Made by a program: the position numbers and the translations under genes | Source of the DNA: Gnetum montanum | Lineage: Eukaryota; Streptophyta; Gnetopsida; Gnetales; Gnetaceae | Assembly (NCBI GenBank): GCA_015680685.1 | Contig: MNCI01003607.1 | Location: 63,116-127,115, forward strand | Direction: 5' to 3' | DNA length: 64,000 nucleotides | The notes under the pieces: generated by a model | Seen by the model: the letters and a program-made list of their open reading frames with translations, nothing else | Databases searched by the model: none | Told to the model about the DNA's origin: nothing | Shown: piece after piece, positions 11,420-22,490 of the stretch | Layout: each line of letters starts with the position of its first letter | How positions within the stretch are numbered: the first letter of the stretch is position 1

Positions 11420-11950
11420 GGCGCGTTGACCGGGTGCATACGCTTTACAAATATACAAAATGTTACATTTACTGGGCGTATACGCTGGGCATATACGCTG
11501 CATCAGGTCGGCGTACATGCTGGGCGTGTACGCTGGAATGCTGGGCGTGAATTGGGTGATTGAGCGTTGGGCGTATACGCTGACGGATGCTGGGCGTGAA
11601 CTGGGTGATTGAGCGTTGGGCGTATATGCTGACGGATGCTGCGCATACATGTCGAAATGCTGGGCGTACACGCCGGGCACATACGCTAAGGGATGCTGGG
11701 TGTGCACGCCGTGCGCATACGCCGAAGGGTGCCACTTGCTTCAATTCTTACTCTTCAGTGTTATCTTCATGCTGTCATTGGAGATCCTGTCATCGAATGT
11801 GCGCATCTGCAATGCTTGGGCGTATACGCTGGAGAGCTGGGCGTATACGCTAAAGTGCCAGGCATATACGCCGAGATGAATGTTGGGCGTACACGCAAAA
11901 ATGCTGGGCGTATACGTCGGGCGTATATGCTTGTGTGTGTACGCTGACCC
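11420..11950. repeat. Array of GCGTATACGC-type palindromes, LTR A U3
   Basis: About twenty variants of the 10-base palindrome GCGTATACGC, mostly in the context TGGGCGTATACGCTG. It includes a tandem duplication of about 55 bases (11540-11640, sharing TGGGTGATTGAGCG). It lies upstream of the TATA box in element orientation, so it occupies U3. The same array is in LTR B at 27650-28205. Confidence 0.8.
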
Positions 11951-12064
11951 TATATACTTAGCAAAAAACTAAGTGTTGCTATCATGCAGCCTACGTCGTT
12001 TGTGAGTTCCAAGGCCTTGTTTGGGGTTGGACAAGTACTAACCTCCAAACTTTGTGGTGTTTCA

Positions 12065-12085
12065 TTGGCCCCTCTTTGTTGGCGC
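12065..12085 (-). promoter_or_regulatory. Polypurine tract, element 2
   Basis: Minus strand AACAAAGAGGGGCCAAT immediately before the LTR start TGAAAC. This is the expected plus-strand primer for reverse transcription. The element 3 counterpart at 38717 has the same AAAGAGGGGCC core. Confidence 0.85.
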
Positions 12086-12980
12086 TTGGAGGAATCGACC
12101 CGAGAGGCGTCGACAAAGAAGTGCAAAACACCACAAGAAACTCGACAGAAACGTTGTTCGCTGCTACTTGGATGAGACGTCAATGCACCGTGTTCTGTAG
12201 TACATGAGATCGGGATTGCGGAATTTGTGGCTGATGGGAGGATAGGGATTGGCAACTGCCTAAGGAAGTGTGTGGACAGGGGATGTTTCGGTATGTGGCG
12301 TGCTGATCCGTGCCTTAACCATTGTTGTAGCAGACTCGGAGTACAGGCATGCGATGTGCGTGATCTGGCGGAACAAGGCTCTTGTTTAGTTGTCAAGAGG
12401 ACTGGTTGGCGAGGCCAAAGCCACGGGACGATGTGTTACATTCTTTGGAAGTGCCAGAGGTCTCTTTTCTCTTCTTTTTTTTTTTTTTTTTTTTGCAAAT
12501 TGTAAACTTGGCTTTGTCTGTGTACTCATGTGCAGGCACTGTGCGGCGTGTTGCGGCTGTTTTAAAGCAATACGGTGTTTCAAATGTACCGAGTGTGTCA
12601 AGGGGATGTCGGGATAAAGTGTTTTGGTGAATGGATAGGGGAGTTTTATCAATGAACGGGGGCGTACTGGTGAACGGTTTGATTCAGTCTTGCCATGTAT
12701 GTTGCAAACAGTGTCTTATCTGGCTGCTCGTGACGAAGTGTGATCTTGTACGATACTTCTGGGTGTCATCCTGCAAATACAACGCCAAGGAGACAAGAAA
12801 ACCGTGAGTGAATAGACGAGCTTAGACTTACATGGCGGCTGATTACACAGAGATGTTGAAGGGTGACAGGTACTATATGCAGATGAAAGCAGTACTGAAG
12901 ATGGCAGCTGATAGCAAGTGGTGCAATGAAGCGAGCGATGAATGAGCATGGCGGCGAAGTGAGGTGCCAAGTGTGAACTT
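12086..12980 (-). other. 3' untranslated region of element 2
   Basis: No supported coding frame. Holds a run of about 22 T (12474-12495) and the segment found inverted at 7556-7940. In element orientation it lies between the hairpin array and the polypurine tract. Confidence 0.6.
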
Positions 12981-13424
12981 GCCAGTTTATAGTCTTGGTA
13001 GACTATTGTGGGTTGGTTTTATGTCATAACCCGTTGGACATTGCCTGTTTAGCGTCGTGGCGGACAGTACGTTGCCAGTTTTTAGTCTTAACGGACTATG
13101 AAGAGGCTAGCTAGTTTATAGTCTTAGCGGACTCTGATGGTTGTGACGACGGCAGTTTACTGTCATGCCGGACGGATGATAGTTTATTGTCATTGCGGAC
13201 ACTGTGGTATTAGTTTTAAGTCATAATCCAGGACTGTTCTGTGGTATCAGTTTATCGTCATGATTCCAGGACGAGCTGTGGTATCAATTTAGAGTCGTAA
13301 TCCCAGGACTTCTCTGTGGTATCAGTTTATCGTCATGATTCCAGGATGAGCTGTGGTATCAGTTTAGAGTTGTAATCCCAGGACTTCTCTATGGTATCAG
13401 TTTATAGTCATGATTCCAGGACTG
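12981..13424 (+). repeat. Array of about twelve covarying hairpin repeats, 3' of integrase
   Basis: Each unit has CAGTTTA or TAGTTTA, then a short stem, a 6-10 base loop and the matching arm. Outer stem pairs differ between units yet stay paired: AGTC/GACT, CGTC/GACG, TGTC/GACA. Later units are about 38 bases apart with GTGGTATCAGTTTA spacing. The array starts 20 bases beyond the integrase stop in element orientation. Confidence 0.8.
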
Positions 13425-13444
13425 GCACATACCTGAGCTTGTGT

Positions 13445-16400
13445 TCAAACATAGAACGGTTTTAGGTACAAATTATTTGTCGGATTAGCGAGTTCGTTCC
13501 CTTCGATGTCAGCTAACTTGAATGCGCCATTATCGAATACCTTGATGACCAAGTAAGGTCCTTCCCAGTTGGGTGAGAATTTGTCTGGGTATTTCCGAGC
13601 AGCTTTGAGTACGAGGTCGCCTTCGCGGATTGGGCGCTTGTTAATGTCATGCCGATGCCGTTGTCGTTGTTGCTTTTGGTACCAGTCAATCTGATCGAGC
13701 GTGCATGCACGTTCTTCTTCGACCAAGTCGAGGTCAATGAGCTTGAGCTCGTTGTTTTGCTCGTCATTGAGGAGTCCGGAGAGTGTGATCCTTAGCGATG
13801 GTACCTGTAATTCCAAAGGTAAAACAGCTTCTGAACCATAAACAAGACTATACAAAGTTTTACTTGTTGACGCCCGGTGTGTAGTGTGATATGCCCATAG
13901 TGCATATTTTAGTTGCTCGTGCCATTTGCTTTTGCTTTGGGTTAGCATTTTCTTAAGTATTGTTATGATTGTCTTGTTCGTTGCTTTTGCTTGCCCATTG
14001 CTTTGAGGATAGTAAGGGGAAGAAAACGAATGCTTAATCCCTAGACTGTCGCAAAAGGTTTTTGTTTCGGCGCTACTAAATTGTGGCCCGTTGTCGGTGA
14101 TGATTGTCATGGGAATGCCAAAACGGGTTACAATGTTTTCTGGGATAAAGTTGCACACGTGTTTAGAAGTTGTCTTTCGAAGGGGAGCTGCTTCTACCCA
14201 CTTCGTAAAGTATTCTGTCACGGTTATGATGAAACTATGCCCTGCGGAAGACGAGGGTGTTATCGGGCCGATGAGGTCTAATCCCCACTTCTGAAAAGGC
14301 CATGTGATCTGTGCCGTGTGCAACGTGGTTGGTGGCACATGTATTAAGTTACTATGTTTTTGACAAATGTTACATGTTTTGACTTTGGAGGTGCAGTCGT
14401 ATTCCATATGGGGCCAATAGTAGCCTAAGTGTCTTATCTTCGTGGCCATGGCTTTTGCTGCTATGTGTCCTCCACATAGTCCCTCATGTACTTGATTGAC
14501 AATCGTTTGGGCATCGTCACTACTTACACATGTTAGCAATATGCCTTCGTAGGATCTACGACATAATGTGTCTTTCTGAGCATTTGTTAGGTGGCGTGGT
14601 GCTTCGCCACGCAGAAGGTACTCTTTTAGGTCATCATACCATTCCACTGCATGTGTTGAGCTAACAGATGCAATCGGCAATATGTCGGGAGTATCGATTA
14701 TTGGTTTAGCACAGTTGGTTACAGAGTTTGGTAAGACATGGAACATGTCAGGTGATATGTTTAGCGCTAATGTGGCTAATACATCCATGATGGTGTTATC
14801 ATTTCGAGACACATGTTGCACATCAATGTTTTCGAATCGTTTCATTAAATGTTTCGCCAAGTCACAGTATGGTTGCAAATGTTGAGCTTTACACGTGTAG
14901 ACATCCGTGACTTGGTTTACAACCAATTGTGAATCTCCTCTGACTACCAGGCGTGTGATGTCTGAAGCCAGTGCTGCTATGAGTCCTCTAAGGAGACCTT
15001 CGTACTCTGCTATGTTGTTAGTACAGTGAAAATTGAAACGATAGGCAAAGGGTCGGATCTCCCCGGAGGGATAAGTGATGATAGCGGCAGCGCTTCCTCC
15101 CCGAGAGGTGGATGCTCCATCGAAGTTTAAAATGGCATCGTAGTCGTCAGGCACCGTGTCTACTGTGCTTATACTTTCATCCGGGAATTCAGGCTCTATG
15201 GTTGCTTGGTCATGCGTTGGTGATGCGGCCATTTGATTTGCTATGGCTTGACCTTTGATTGATGATTGTATTACGTAGTACAGGTCAAACTCGGATATCA
15301 TGGCTTTCCATCGGGCTATTCGACTCGTTTCGTCAATGTTTCCTGTTATGGCTCGCAGTACGTTGTCCTTACAGATTATGTGAACTTGATTACGGAAGAG
15401 GTAATTTCGCCATTTTCTTAGAGAAAAGACTAAAGCTAAGCATGACCTTTCCACGTCACTGTACCTCTTTTCATGGGCAACTAAGGCATGGCTCAAATAG
15501 TATACAGGGACTTCAGTTCCGTCATCTCGTTTCTGGCAGAGCATAGACGCGATGGACGACTTTGAAGTGGCAAGATAGATGTAAAACGGTTTGTTATTTT
15601 GGGGCGGGTAAACCGTAGGTAGTCGGTCAAGTGCTGTCTTGCTATTTTCGAAGGCTTCCTGGCACTGTGGAGTCTATTCAAAATGGACATTTTTACGCAA
15701 CAGGTGGTTCATAGGTATTAGTTTGTCTGTTAATTTTTCTATGAAACGCCTGATGAACTGCAACCTACCTTGTAAACCGCGAAGTTCGGTAAGGTTACTG
15801 GGTGGTTTCAGATTGGTAATGGCCTTGACTTTATCAGGGTCCACTCGTATCCTTGCTTCAGAGGCTATGAATCCGAGCATCTTACCTGTTTTGACACCGA
15901 AGACGCATTTTTTGGGGTTAAGCCTTAGCTCATATTTTAGACAACGTTTTAAGACTAAGTCAAGGTCTTGTACGTGTTGTTCGATCGTTTTTGACTTAAC
16001 CACGATGTCATCTACATAATCGTTGAGCAATCGTAGCATATAATCTTTAAAGATGAACGTCATGGCTCTTTGATAGGTGGCCCCAGCGTTCTTGAGACCA
16101 AAGGGCATTATTTTGTAACAAAAATTTCCCCATGGGGTCATGAAGGTAGTCCGAAGTTGGTGTTCAGGGTTGATGCATATTTGGTTATACCCCGAAAAGC
16201 CATCCATAAACGATAACAAGGCATGTCCGGCAGTCGAATCAACGAGTTGATCGATGCTGGGCAGGGGAAAGTCATCTTTTATGGTTTCTACGTTTAAGTC
16301 ACGGAAGTCGATGCATAAGCGAATGTTTCCGTTTTTCTTTGGGACGATGACCATGTTTGACACCCACTCGGCATAATCAACAACCCGAATGAAAACAGCC

Positions 16401-16972
16401 TGATAAAGCTTAGTAATCTCATTGCGAACTGCCAACGCCACTTTGGGTCTAACTTTTCGCGCTTTTTGTTTTATCAGTCTTAGTTTTGGGTCAAGAATGA
16501 TGTTGTGTTGGACAATCCTAGGGTCTAGCCTGGGCATGTTTGTATAAGACCAAGCGAATGCTTTCATGTTTTCCCTAAGCACATTCTGAATGTCTTGAGC
16601 CATGCGTGGTTGTAATAGCATGCTTAATTTTAATATTTTAACTTCCCCATCAGGCATAGTAATGGGGGTTTTAGCTAACGGGTCTTCAGTGATGTTTTCA
16701 GCTTCTATGTCAAGAAACTTTGTCATGCCTTGGTAATTGTCTATTGTTTGCTGTGTTGAGGCTATGATCGCGTCATCCATTAGTGGACTTGAGTTGATGA
16801 AGTTTATGTCAAAGTCTCGTGTAATGGCGCCATATGATCCGTCGATGGTTAATGGTGCGGTTAAGTGCTGGCAGTCCATTGAGCTCATCCCTGCCAATAA
16901 ACCGAGAGTTGCGTGAGCAAGAAGGGATCGTTCTGTGTCTTTCAGAAATTTAAAGGGTGTATACGTGTATCA
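13445..16972 (-). pseudogene. pol: Element 2 pol: RT, dual RNase H, integrase (one stop)
   Basis: Replicates and integrates the element. The frame is open from about 16972 to 13445 except for one TAG near 15674, where a Trp is expected (FEW motif). RT blocks: WVSNMVIVPKKNGNIRLCID, FMDGFSGYNQI, FCYKIMPFGLKNAGATYQ and the catalytic YVDD (NDYVDDIVVKSK). A Ty3-type RNase H follows (SHALVAHEKRYSDVERSCLA). The second RNase H, a Tat hallmark, has FDGASTSRGG, NIAEYEGLLRGL and VRGDSQLVVNQ. Integrase has the HHCC region (HEGLCGGH, CNICQKH), the core Asp regions (WGLDLIGPITP, IITDNGPQFSS) and a C-terminal part ending LYLKPFYV. No convincing ATG starts the frame, and the protease lies 5.5 kb away across the antisense gene, so splicing or recoding would be needed to join them. 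Best-preserved pol here. Confidence 0.92.
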
Positions 16973-17000
16973 TGGTGGATTATTGTCACACCTGGATGCG

Positions 17001-17070
17001 TGGCAGTTTAAGGCCTTACCGGGCCACGAACGGATGGAGAGAATGGCAGTTTAAGGCCTTACCGGGCCAG
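17001..17070 (+). repeat. Two hairpin repeats between RT and accessory gene
   Basis: Two units GGCAGTTTAAGGCC-TTACC-GGGCCA at 17003-17026 and 17045-17069, identical over about 24 bases. Same AGTTTA leader and stem layout as the other arrays. Confidence 0.8.
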
Positions 17071-17292
17071 TGGTTTAAGCGAACGTGTGAGACGGGGTCC
17101 ATGGAGGAACTAGGACGTAATACTGTCTCTAATTGACTTTAAAATATATTTTTTTTACATAATTTTTTTAATAATTTAATAATTTTTTGATTAGATTTCG
17201 GCACAAAAGAGAGGAAAATAGAGGCAAAACGGAAAAAACGAAGCGATGGCGGTGTAAGCGGTGACGGCGTCAGCGTCAACGTCAGCGGTCAT

Positions 17293-17300
17293 TATATAAA
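17293..17300 (+). promoter_or_regulatory. TATA box of accessory gene copy 2
   Basis: TATATAAA followed by a leader rich in GCGTAGACGCC and AGCGTAAG, with the first ATG at 17458 and an in-frame spliced exon after it. Supports an independent antisense promoter. Confidence 0.6.
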
Positions 17301-17457
17301 GGATGAGGGGTCCATTTGTTTCATGTTTTCAACAGTGATAGCGTAAGGTACCTGTGTAAGCGTAAGCGTAAACTTCCCAAGAGTAGACGCCAAGAGACCC
17401 GAGCGTAGACGCCAGACAACCTAGCGTAGACGCTAAACTTGAAGACAGTCGCTCAGC

Positions 17458-20400
17458 ATGCACTTCGACAGTCAGCGCGAACACTTCGCGATGGGCAAGG
17501 GCAAGGAAGTGGAAGGCCAGGGGAAGAAGGGTTCTGACTTAACCTTCACCGAAGACACGGAGGCGATGCTGCAGGGCCTGCCTAGGCTGAAGATGTCAGA
17601 GTGGCCCGTGACGCCCTACGGGTAAGCCTTGATCTCTATCTGTTATTGTTTTGGTTCTTTTGGCGTAGATGATCGAGCGTAGAGGGTTTGAGGGTTTCTT
17701 TGGCATGCACGCCCGCGTCACCATGGCGTAGACTGTCATCCATTTTATTGGCATCTGTTATCCGGCGTATTTTCTTGGCCTAAATCATGTTGCGCGACAG
17801 CGTATGTGCCGAGGGTTTGTTCAACATATACGTTATATGCGTCGCTCTGGCACTTTTGGCATGGTCTGTTGCTGACGGTGGATTCAGGCATATAGGCTGA
17901 GGGTTTTACCAGTGTATACGCTATGCAAGGGGGAGGGGTTCGGACATCAGTGTAGACGCTGAGTTTTGTAGCATATACGCTGGGTTTAAGTTGCATGTTT
18001 GCCTACGTTCGAATCGTGTTTTTGTTCGGCGTACACGCTGCGTACAACGTATACGCTGGAGCGTGCGTCACGGGCGTATACGCTCTGGGCATAGCGTATA
18101 CGCTGGGCGTAGTTTTTCAAAGTGGTTTGGCAGGCGTATACGTTGGGCACAGCGTATACGCTGGGCATAAACAGTTAGTTTATTTTTTGACTGATGTAAA
18201 CTTTTATTTCATTGCAATTGGTTGCAGGGATAGCAAACGTTTCCTCATAGTGGTTCAGCTTGTCAGGGTTCTGATGTGGGATGGACCTGTTCAGGATGGC
18301 GATCTTCCCCCAGCTCTAATTATGGATAATAAGGGAGTCTAGTTCAGGGAAGGCGCTGGCAAATTTCTGGCCTTCCTATTAACCAACTTCGAGGTGGTTA
18401 TGTGGTCATTTTTTGATGAGGTGACTGCGCGCAGTGTAGTTGATGCATTACTACCGGGAGCCGCAGAGGGCGTTGTGGTCTTCATGGAAGACATTGACGA
18501 GGGCCCGTTTGTTGATGAAGATGGTAGTACTCACGGGCCCAAGTCAACACGTCCGTTAACGCGTGTGTGGGAGTTGTTGCCACCAGGGTTGGATTATATT
18601 AACAACACTTTGTTTATAGCTGCCCGCGCGCACACTCTGTTTCAGAATTCTCCTAGCACGGTGTACAGATTAACTAGGTAAGACCAGTTGACTTTCTTGC
18701 TTCATTGGTCGTCGTTTGATGTTAATTTTTGGTTTTAACATGCGTTTATTTGCAGGCCAAAGACTAACCCAGATGGGACTCTGATTGAGGACGAAGGGAT
18801 AGCCCTCACTCGCGCAGCTCTAGAGGCCTTTATGATGGCTCCCACTCTCCATGGGGCCGTACTGGCTCAGACAAAGGGTTCGATGGTCTACTTCCATGAG
18901 CAATTTTCTAGAGCCTTTACGATGTGCAAAGCCCGTGGATGGCTACATGAGGACTAGACAGATGAGGGACCGGTCTTCCCTCACAGTTTTGGTAGTACCT
19001 CGAAATCTACCACTAACGGTGAGTAGTGGCATTTATTACATGCGTTAGTGGATTCGTTCAACTGTTTGGGATGAGACCGATGTGATTGTTTTAACTTGTT
19101 TTAACAGTTGATGAACCCTCGGGTGGGGACCATGTGACAACTGGATGAACTGAGACGACTTTGTCGATGAAGTTTGGGGGAGTAGAGAAGGCGTAGAAGT
19201 GGTTGCGTAAGAAAGCCCTGCCGTCCCTCACTCGTTGCCTGGATGATGCAGGCCTCCTAGAGCTTTTCATGATGCCAAGCCCTAATGTCTCAATAGGGGA
19301 AATGATAGGGATCGTGGACTCTTTCAATGAGTCTGTCTCTCAGTACAGCACCCGAATTAAGGGTGTCAAGGTGGTGTTCCATCTGTCTCCTGTATTCTTT
19401 TCTAACTTATTCAGCATGCCGGCAGATGGCCTACTCGTAGTGTTGGACAGGTCTCACAAAGAGCTGCAAACGATCCGTGAACTAGAGTATTGGCTTGGTG
19501 TGACTAAAGGCACCAAGGGGTTCTCAATGCAGGGGAAGGCAAAGGTTGTTGAGGTAAACAAATTGCATCCCCTGTTTCGAGCATGGGTGTTTCCCAAAAC
19601 TCTTTCTCAGGTGCGGAGTTTTGGGGTGGAGGCAGTGCGCATCATGCAGACAATTTTGGAAACTGGGATGCGGTACAATTGGGCTCAGTTTTTGTTGGCG
19701 GGCATGCATAAGGAGATTGTGTGGTTGTGCACGAATATCGAAGCACAATCGCACTTCACTTTTGCCTTCTTCGTCGGCTATCTTTGCCGTTTCACGAAGT
19801 TCCTTGTGGTGCGTGCGGACAACAAGTTTTTCCTACGAGATCAGGGTCAACTATCTCGTCCGTGGGTTAAGCACTTGTATGCGACTACCAAGTTGCAGGA
19901 TGCCCCAGAAGGTATCGATGAGTCTGTGTCTATTACTACAGGGGGATCGTCTGGTGGTTCCATCCATACGCGGGACAATCTGGGGATGGAGCCAGAGGAT
20001 GTACCTTTGATTGCCAGACGGGCAGAGTGGGTAATCAAGGAAACTGTTGGCAAAGCCAAGTTGAAATTGAAGAGACCCGAATGCCCCACAGAACAAGTCA
20101 CCGAGATAAACCAGCCACATGTAAATAAAATACGCTTCAAGATACCAGGTGAATGAAGCCCATCTACTTATCGTTTTATCGTTTTCGTTTATGTATAACC
20201 CTTGCTTCAATTGCTTATGTGTCATTACTGTTTTCAGTTTGGGGCAGTGAGGAAACAGGCCTTGGAGACCATCAGAGAGGAGGAGGATACGCACACAGAG
20301 AAGAACAATGAGGAGGAAAGCCCGGAGAAGAGCCAAGGCAGGGGAATAGAGCCATTAATGGAGAAGACTACTGAAACTGCACCTTTAGACGACCAGGACG

Positions 20401-21826
20401 CTATCAACCAAATGTTCAGTTGCTTCCTTAAGGGTGACTTGGACTTGGGCGATCCCCCAGAAGGTGAAAAAGATCAGGGTATGTTTTCGCTCTTAGTTGG
20501 TTTTTATTATATTAATTGTGGCTCCTACTTTCTTTTTCTTATCTATTTATTTTCGTGTTTTTGGCTTAGATGAAGGCAACAATACCAAGACGGTACGGTT
20601 GGACGTTCCCATGAAGATGGTTCCCGCTGAAGGGACCACTGAGGTTAGTTCTTCCCGTATGCGTCAACCACTTATTTGGTTAGAGATGCCAAGTAAGTCA
20701 GATTTTGTGGATGGCATCGCAGAAGAAGTTATTGAGCATCTCCAAGAAGTCCATCCTGATATAGGTATGACTCATTTGATGGTTAGGAGCTTCCTGTCTT
20801 ATTTGTACAATTCTAATGTTCGTATTTTCCACGTGGGTAGGTGCTAAACTAAGATGGGATCCCTCTGAGGGCATCAACATGGAAAGCCTGACTACGCTCT
20901 CCCTAGAAGTGGAACAGGTGCCAAGGCCTGTTTATGAAGGCGTTGCGGACAGCCTTGCGCACAACACCAAGTCATTGTGGACTTGTAGGCGTTCCATTGA
21001 ACAATTGTGGTTACAAGTACAAGTGAAGGAAAAGGCATTCTCCGAAGTATCAGAGGAGCATGATGATTTAAAGGCTCGATACGAGTTCGCCGCTACTAGA
21101 CTGAGTGAAGATCATTCTTGGCGAACACCAGAGATTACATACACTAGGTATTGGAACCTTTTGAACCGTCATGCATCACTGACTCGGAGAATAGAAGAAT
21201 GCAAAGCTCAAGTTGATCTCCTGAACCTCTAGTGTCAAGATTGGAAGGCTTTTGATTCCAAGGTTCACAAGTGGGGTCAGGATGAGAAGAACCATAAACA
21301 TCAGTACAAGAAGTCACTAAAAGAAGTATCCATTGAAAAGCGGTAGCTGGAGATGTTTGTGGAAGGTTTGGGTTTGCGTTCCGCCTTCAATACCTTTGCT
21401 CAAAACACTATTGTAGAAATGGAATCGCCTAAGAGGGTCATCACAACTACTTCTGGGGAAGTATCAGTAGGTGAATTTCCTCTGAAATGTCCTACCTAGT
21501 CAGCGGTCGACAAAGGCAAGGCTTTGGCAAACATTGACCTAGGCCTGGGTGGGACAGATTGGGCCAGCATCCCAGAGGAGGAGATCCTTCGTCAGCTAGA
21601 GTTTGGCTTAGGGGGATCCCCTATGGTAAGTGTTTTTCCTTTACGAAGTTAACTTATTAGATAAGATTTAAAGTTTTAACATCTGCTCATTTTTATGTTA
21701 GTTGTTGATTTTTGGTGTTTTCAGCATGAAGGTGGTGATGATACACACGAGGCTGGCCCTAGTGGAGCGGGGGCCCCTGACGCTGGTGGTTCTAAGGGAG
21801 ATGATCCTCTTGTCACAGACGCTTAG
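17458..21826 (+). pseudogene. Antisense accessory gene, copy 2 (element 2), eight exons
   Basis: Best copy of the accessory gene; it lies between protease and RT on the opposite strand. Exons from GT/AG sites that preserve frame: 17458-17621, 18228-18677, 18756-19018, 19108-20148, 20248-20478, 20570-20764, 20841-21625, 21725-21826. Start ATG 17458 (MHFDSQREHFAMGKGKEVEG). Exon 2 has an FCP1-like domain; exon 3 a block ending ARGWLHED; exon 4 the plant-transposon-like domain (VNKLHPLFRAWVFPKTLSQ). Exon 7 opens GAKLRWDPSEGIN and is coiled-coil rich; exon 8 is a Gly/Asp tail. In-frame stops: TAG 18340, TAG 18955, TGA 19145, TAG 19194 and three TAG in exon 7. All other codons stay open across seven introns, which is strong support for the model. 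Product and location in the cell are unknown. Confidence 0.8.
18228..18677 (+). other. FCP1/NIF-like (HAD) domain exon of copy 2
   Basis: Exon 2 of the gene above. Order of motifs: hydrophobic strand FLIVVQLVRVLMW, then FREGAGKFLAFLLTNFEVVMWS, and near the end NNTLFIAARAHTLFQNSP. FCP1/SCP-like plant proteins show the pattern LVLDxNGVL, FRPG..EFL.F....EVxVWS, and NTLLIDDSP..., so order and spacing agree. The catalytic DxDx(T/V) and the late Asp pair are replaced, so phosphatase activity is not expected. Copy 3 keeps one Asp (LIILDIVGVLYY). Family assignment is by eye. Confidence 0.55.
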
Positions 21827-22073
21827 TGCCTTTGTAGTTTTGTACTTTTCTTTGTAGTGGTTTTTGCTGATTCAGTTGACACGGGAATTGTAACTGAAAA
21901 ATGCTGAGAAAAACAGGCATTATTTGTACAACATTGCATAAATAATTTTTTTTGTTGATTTTAAGTTGTTTGCACATACGATACGATATTAAAATGTTTT
22001 TGGGTTTGCTTTTCTGTTTTAAACATGACACATTGAAGATAAACGGTGTGTAAAAGGAAAACAAGGTACGCGC

Positions 22074-22358
22074 TAGTTTGAGGCCATTTCAGGCCCCAAT
22101 GTGTAGTTTAAGGCCATTTCGGGTCCCATTGTAAACAAGTGATTTTTAGGGAAAGTGGGTGTTTCGTAGTGGACCGACCGTTGCTGATCGTGGCTAGTTT
22201 TATGTCATTGCGGACATGATAGTTTAACGTCTTTTCAGACAAGGAGTGTTGTAAATTTTTTTTGTTTTTGCTGTTTATCATTGTTTCTTTGTGTTTTTGG
22301 GTTTTATCGTAGTTTAATGTCATTTCGGACTAGTTATAGTTTAACGTCATTGCGGACG
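22074..22358 (+). repeat. Six hairpin repeats between accessory gene and protease, element 2
   Basis: Two GGCC-type units (TAGTTTGAGGCCATTTCAGGCC and the AAGGCC version) are followed by four GTC/GAC-type units such as TAGTTTTATGTCATTGCGGACA and TAGTTTAACGTCATTGCGGACG. TGTC pairs with GACA and CGTC with GACG. Confidence 0.8.
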
Positions 22359-22490
22359 AAAGGGTTCATTTTAGCTGTTTTTGATTTTCTTGATTTTTAT
22401 GTCAGGGGGTGTATTGACCGGCATGATTTTGTATTCCTCGTCTCCCTCGCTGATCACGTTGAATGGCAATTCAGTCCAGGAGATGTCTGT

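Larger units (their letters stand above)
10818..12064 (-). repeat. 3' LTR of element 2 (LTR A), one terminus lost
   Basis: Matches 27017-28320 along its length in the same orientation. Read on the minus strand it begins TGAAACACCACAAAG at 12064. The other end lacks the last dozen or so bases (TGTACCNCCTGAAA on the plus strand) and is joined to RT code at 10817. It contains a TATA box and a palindrome array. Confidence 0.9.

Noticed and set aside
11396-11879. Several overlapping open frames rich in AYTP or GVYA on both strands of the LTR
   Set aside because: They are translations of the GCGTATACGC palindrome array and lack stops because of the repeat.
12474-12495. Poly(T) run as a LINE or SINE tail
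   Set aside because: The adjacent sequence is repeated in inverted form at 7556-7940 as part of the element 3' region; no separate element seen.
12981-13424. CRISPR-like look of evenly spaced short repeats
   Set aside because: Repeats vary, spacers are themselves repeated, and the setting is a plant retrotransposon.
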